64,000 nt of DNA. Source: UBA6265 sp964526965 (GTDB lineage Bacteria; Chloroflexota; Chloroflexia; Thermomicrobiales; UBA6265). Below, in pieces: positions 62,320 to 64,000 of this stretch. Location of the stretch: contig CAZGML010000001.1 of the NCBI GenBank assembly GCA_964526965.1, positions 62,001-126,000 of the forward strand, in the 5' to 3' direction. The number at the start of each line of letters is the position of its first letter. The stretch's first letter is position 1. The translations under genes were made by a program, and so were the position numbers. The notes under the pieces are model-generated. The model was given only the letters and a program-made list of their open reading frames with translations, was not told the origin of the DNA and made no database searches.

Positions 62320-62356
62320 CACCGCCGCGGATCGTTCCTCGGCGGTGTTGTTTTTT
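62320..62356 (+). terminator. Terminator of aspA
   Basis: CACCGCCG (62320-62327) pairs with CGGCGGTG (62340-62347), followed by TTGTTTTTT on the plus strand. Confidence 0.92.
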
Positions 62357-62431
62357 CATAGTCGCTCTTTTCGATCGCACCACAGATGCCTGATACTGAA
62401 CGCATTAGTCGTCAAAACAGGATGGTGTGAT

Positions 62432-63637
62432 ATGGCAAAACGGCTGGCAGTGGTCGGTTTCGGCAAACGCATTCAGTGGCTGCTTAATCAATTGGACACG
62501 TTTGCTGCGGATATAGAACTCGTGGCGGCAGTTGATCCACGTGAAGACGAGGTTCGCAAGAGAGTTGACCCCAGACGGCTGGAGGGCGTCACCTTTTACA
62601 ACGATATCGACGCCCTGCTGGATCAATCCGAACCGGATGCCGTGATGATCGGCACCACCTGCAATTTCCACACCGAGTACGCCATGAAGGTGCTCGCACT
62701 GGACCTGCCACTCTTTCTCGAAAAGCCGGTGAGTATCACCAAGGAACAGGTTCAACAGCTCCATGCGGCCTCGCTCACAAGCAAGAGCGAGGTTGTCGTG
62801 AGTTTCCCGCTGCGGCTGAGCCGGCTGGCGATGATGGCGAAAGACGTTATCGATTCCGGGGTACTGGGCGATGTCTCCAACGTGCAGGCCATAAACAACG
62901 TGCCCTTTTATGGGTCCAACTATTTCCACGGCTGGATGCGAGATGATTCACTCACCGGTGGGCTCTGGCTGCAAAAAGCCACGCACGATTTCGATTACCT
63001 CACCTATATGGTTGGGAGATTGCCGGAACGAATTGTTGCCGTGGAAAGCAAGAACGTCTTTACGGGTGATATGCCGGCCGGCCTCTATTGCCTGGATTGT
63101 CCGATTCAGGACACCTGCCCCGAGAGCCAGAAAAACCTCTTCTACATGCAAGGCATCCTGGACGATATGCGCAACGCAGACGACTGGTGGGACGGCCGCT
63201 GGCAGTGTTCGTTCGCTGTGGATACAGGCAACCACGATTCGGCAACAGCGATCCTGCAATACGCCGATGGATCGCACCTCACCTATACCCAGAATTTCTA
63301 CGCACGCCGGGGCGCTGCCCGCCGCGGGGCCAAATTCCTCGGCTACAAGGGCACGCTGGAGTTCGACTTCTACAGCGATGAAGTAATTGTTCATCACCAC
63401 CAAAAGCCGCAGGTCGACCGGTACAACCTCGATTCAGCGGCTGGCGGTCACCATGGTGGCGACACAGAACTGCTTCACGATTTCCTGGCGATCGTATTTG
63501 GAACCGGTCCGAGTCGGGCAACACTGGAAGATGGCATGAATAGTGCTCAGTTATGCCTGTTGGCGCGGGAAAGCTGCGACACGAACACGTTCGTACCGGT
63601 TACTTTACCGGGTGAACAACCGGTGCTGGCGCAATGA
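62432..63637 (+). CDS. Gfo/Idh/MocA-family oxidoreductase
   Basis: A 401-aa NAD(P)-dependent sugar-type oxidoreductase: Rossmann GFGKRIQWLL near residue 8, VAAVDPREDEV, EKPVSITKEQV (the EKP motif, about 99-109), and the C-terminal alpha/beta sheet with KATHDFDYLTYMVG (about 184-197). A CLDCPIQDTCPES cluster (about 218-230) is unusual and could bind zinc or form a disulfide. Start ATG 62432 has AGGA; the open frame extends 29 codons further without a site. The substrate is unknown. Confidence 0.9.
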   Translation: MAKRLAVVGFGKRIQWLLNQLDTFAADIELVAAVDPREDEVRKRVDPRRLEGVTFYNDIDALLDQSEPDAVMIGTTCNFHTEYAMKVLALDLPLFLEKPVSITKEQVQQLHAASLTSKSEVVVSFPLRLSRLAMMAKDVIDSGVLGDVSNVQAINNVPFYGSNYFHGWMRDDSLTGGLWLQKATHDFDYLTYMVGRLPERIVAVESKNVFTGDMPAGLYCLDCPIQDTCPESQKNLFYMQGILDDMRNADDWWDGRWQCSFAVDTGNHDSATAILQYADGSHLTYTQNFYARRGAARRGAKFLGYKGTLEFDFYSDEVIVHHHQKPQVDRYNLDSAAGGHHGGDTELLHDFLAIVFGTGPSRATLEDGMNSAQLCLLARESCDTNTFVPVTLPGEQPVLAQ

Positions 63638-63766
63638 TTGATGCCTACCCGGAAGAATGGTTCTGGATGGAAAGCCGTTCTGTCAACAGAAATCCGGATT
63701 CACACGTCATAACGTTAATACCAAAAAGCCAAAGTTAGCGCGGCGTAATTGATGAGACAAGGTGCC

Positions 63767-64000
63767 ATGATGACATCTACACAACGACGCAATCCAGGCG
63801 GTGCGGACGTGGCCAATCCGCGCATCGGTCGTCGCAAGCTGATCACGACATCCGCTGCGGGACTCGCGACACACGCCGTTGCATCTGGCACCGGTCGTAC
63901 CCTGCACGCCCAGGAGAACAATTCGGCTGCAGTAGTCAGTTCACGTTACCTGGCTACCAACGCTGGCATAGATATCCTGAACGCTGGCGGAACTGCTGCA
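63767..64000 (+). CDS. ggt: Gamma-glutamyltransferase, 5' end, cut by window edge
   Basis: The first 78 codons of an exported enzyme. A Tat signal (GRRKLITTSAAGLATHAV) is followed by the mature N-terminus SAAVVSSRYLATNAGIDILNAGGTAA, which spans residues 53-78 and matches the start of gamma-glutamyltransferases (LATxAGxxILxxGGxAxDAA). An AAGG site precedes two possible ATGs (63767 and 63770). The catalytic Thr lies beyond the window. Confidence 0.85.
   Translation, partial: MMTSTQRRNPGGADVANPRIGRRKLITTSAAGLATHAVASGTGRTLHAQENNSAAVVSSRYLATNAGIDILNAGGTAA

Noticed and set aside
1..64000. CRISPR array, prophage, insertion sequence, tRNA or rRNA genes
   Set aside because: No regularly spaced repeats, transposase or phage structural genes, cloverleaf or rRNA segments were seen by eye; a tRNA scan would settle the last point.

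Overview
This 64 kb window reads as ordinary chromosome from a free-living bacterium, most likely a Chloroflexota member near Thermomicrobia. That placement is inference from style, with no marker-gene search behind it. It rests on secreted proteins with Thr-Pro-Val-Ala or Glu/Ser/Pro linkers, many twin-arginine (Tat) signals, a fused MoaD-MoaE, an F420-type nitroreductase-family protein, and the mix of housekeeping genes. Nearly every base is coding, on both strands. I see no phage, transposase, CRISPR array, rRNA or tRNA. The genes at both window edges are cut.

Layout. 1-5.9 kb: an unrecognised partial gene, a methyltransferase-like gene, a long class II aldolase, a five-domain cupredoxin lipoprotein and an alpha/beta hydrolase. 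6-14.3 kb: polysaccharide deacetylase coupled to a MIP18-type Fe-S assembly factor, a TauE/SafE permease, a free-standing LarC C-terminal-like domain, and a tightly overlapping minus-strand operon (DUF2207 protein, WecG/TagA glycosyltransferase, B-box membrane protein, MurJ). 14.3-18.3 kb: a Fur-family regulator with a metal ABC ATPase and permease, then two L,D-transpeptidases. 18.5-21 kb: greA-lysS behind a leader that contains an early terminator. 21-30.6 kb: phytase-like esterase, MOSC protein, acetyl-CoA synthetase, a membrane protein with an FAD monooxygenase, a C39-type peptidase behind a structured leader, a histone-deacetylase-family amidohydrolase and a malate/lactate dehydrogenase-family enzyme.

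30.6-44.1 kb: a long structured leader and mgtE, then a small cluster ending in a DUF1801 gene that looks frameshifted, an MglA-like GTPase, purM, hflX, a large secreted protein, lgt, a PfkB kinase and rel. 44.2-51.8 kb: a split haem-copper-oxidase-like membrane pair beside a Tat multicopper oxidase, then moeA, an S9 peptidase and moaD-moaE. 51.9-55.1 kb: three tandem secreted Cu/Zn superoxide dismutases. 55.1-64 kb: prmC, an MBL hydrolase, prfA, an MqnA-like protein, pheA, thpR, aspA, a Gfo/Idh/MocA oxidoreductase and the start of a gamma-glutamyltransferase.

Themes. Copper proteins outside the membrane recur (cupredoxin lipoprotein, multicopper oxidase, three SodC). Molybdenum cofactor genes sit together (moeA, moaDE, perhaps MOSC). 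Cell-envelope building is well represented (MurJ, lgt, L,D-transpeptidases, deacetylase, glycosyltransferase). The most unusual signals are regulatory: a shared 17-bp element upstream of two sod genes that also fits the sigma-54 -24/-12 pattern, three-way-junction leaders before the C39 peptidase and mgtE, and dyads next to the cupredoxin gene and the metal ABC operon.
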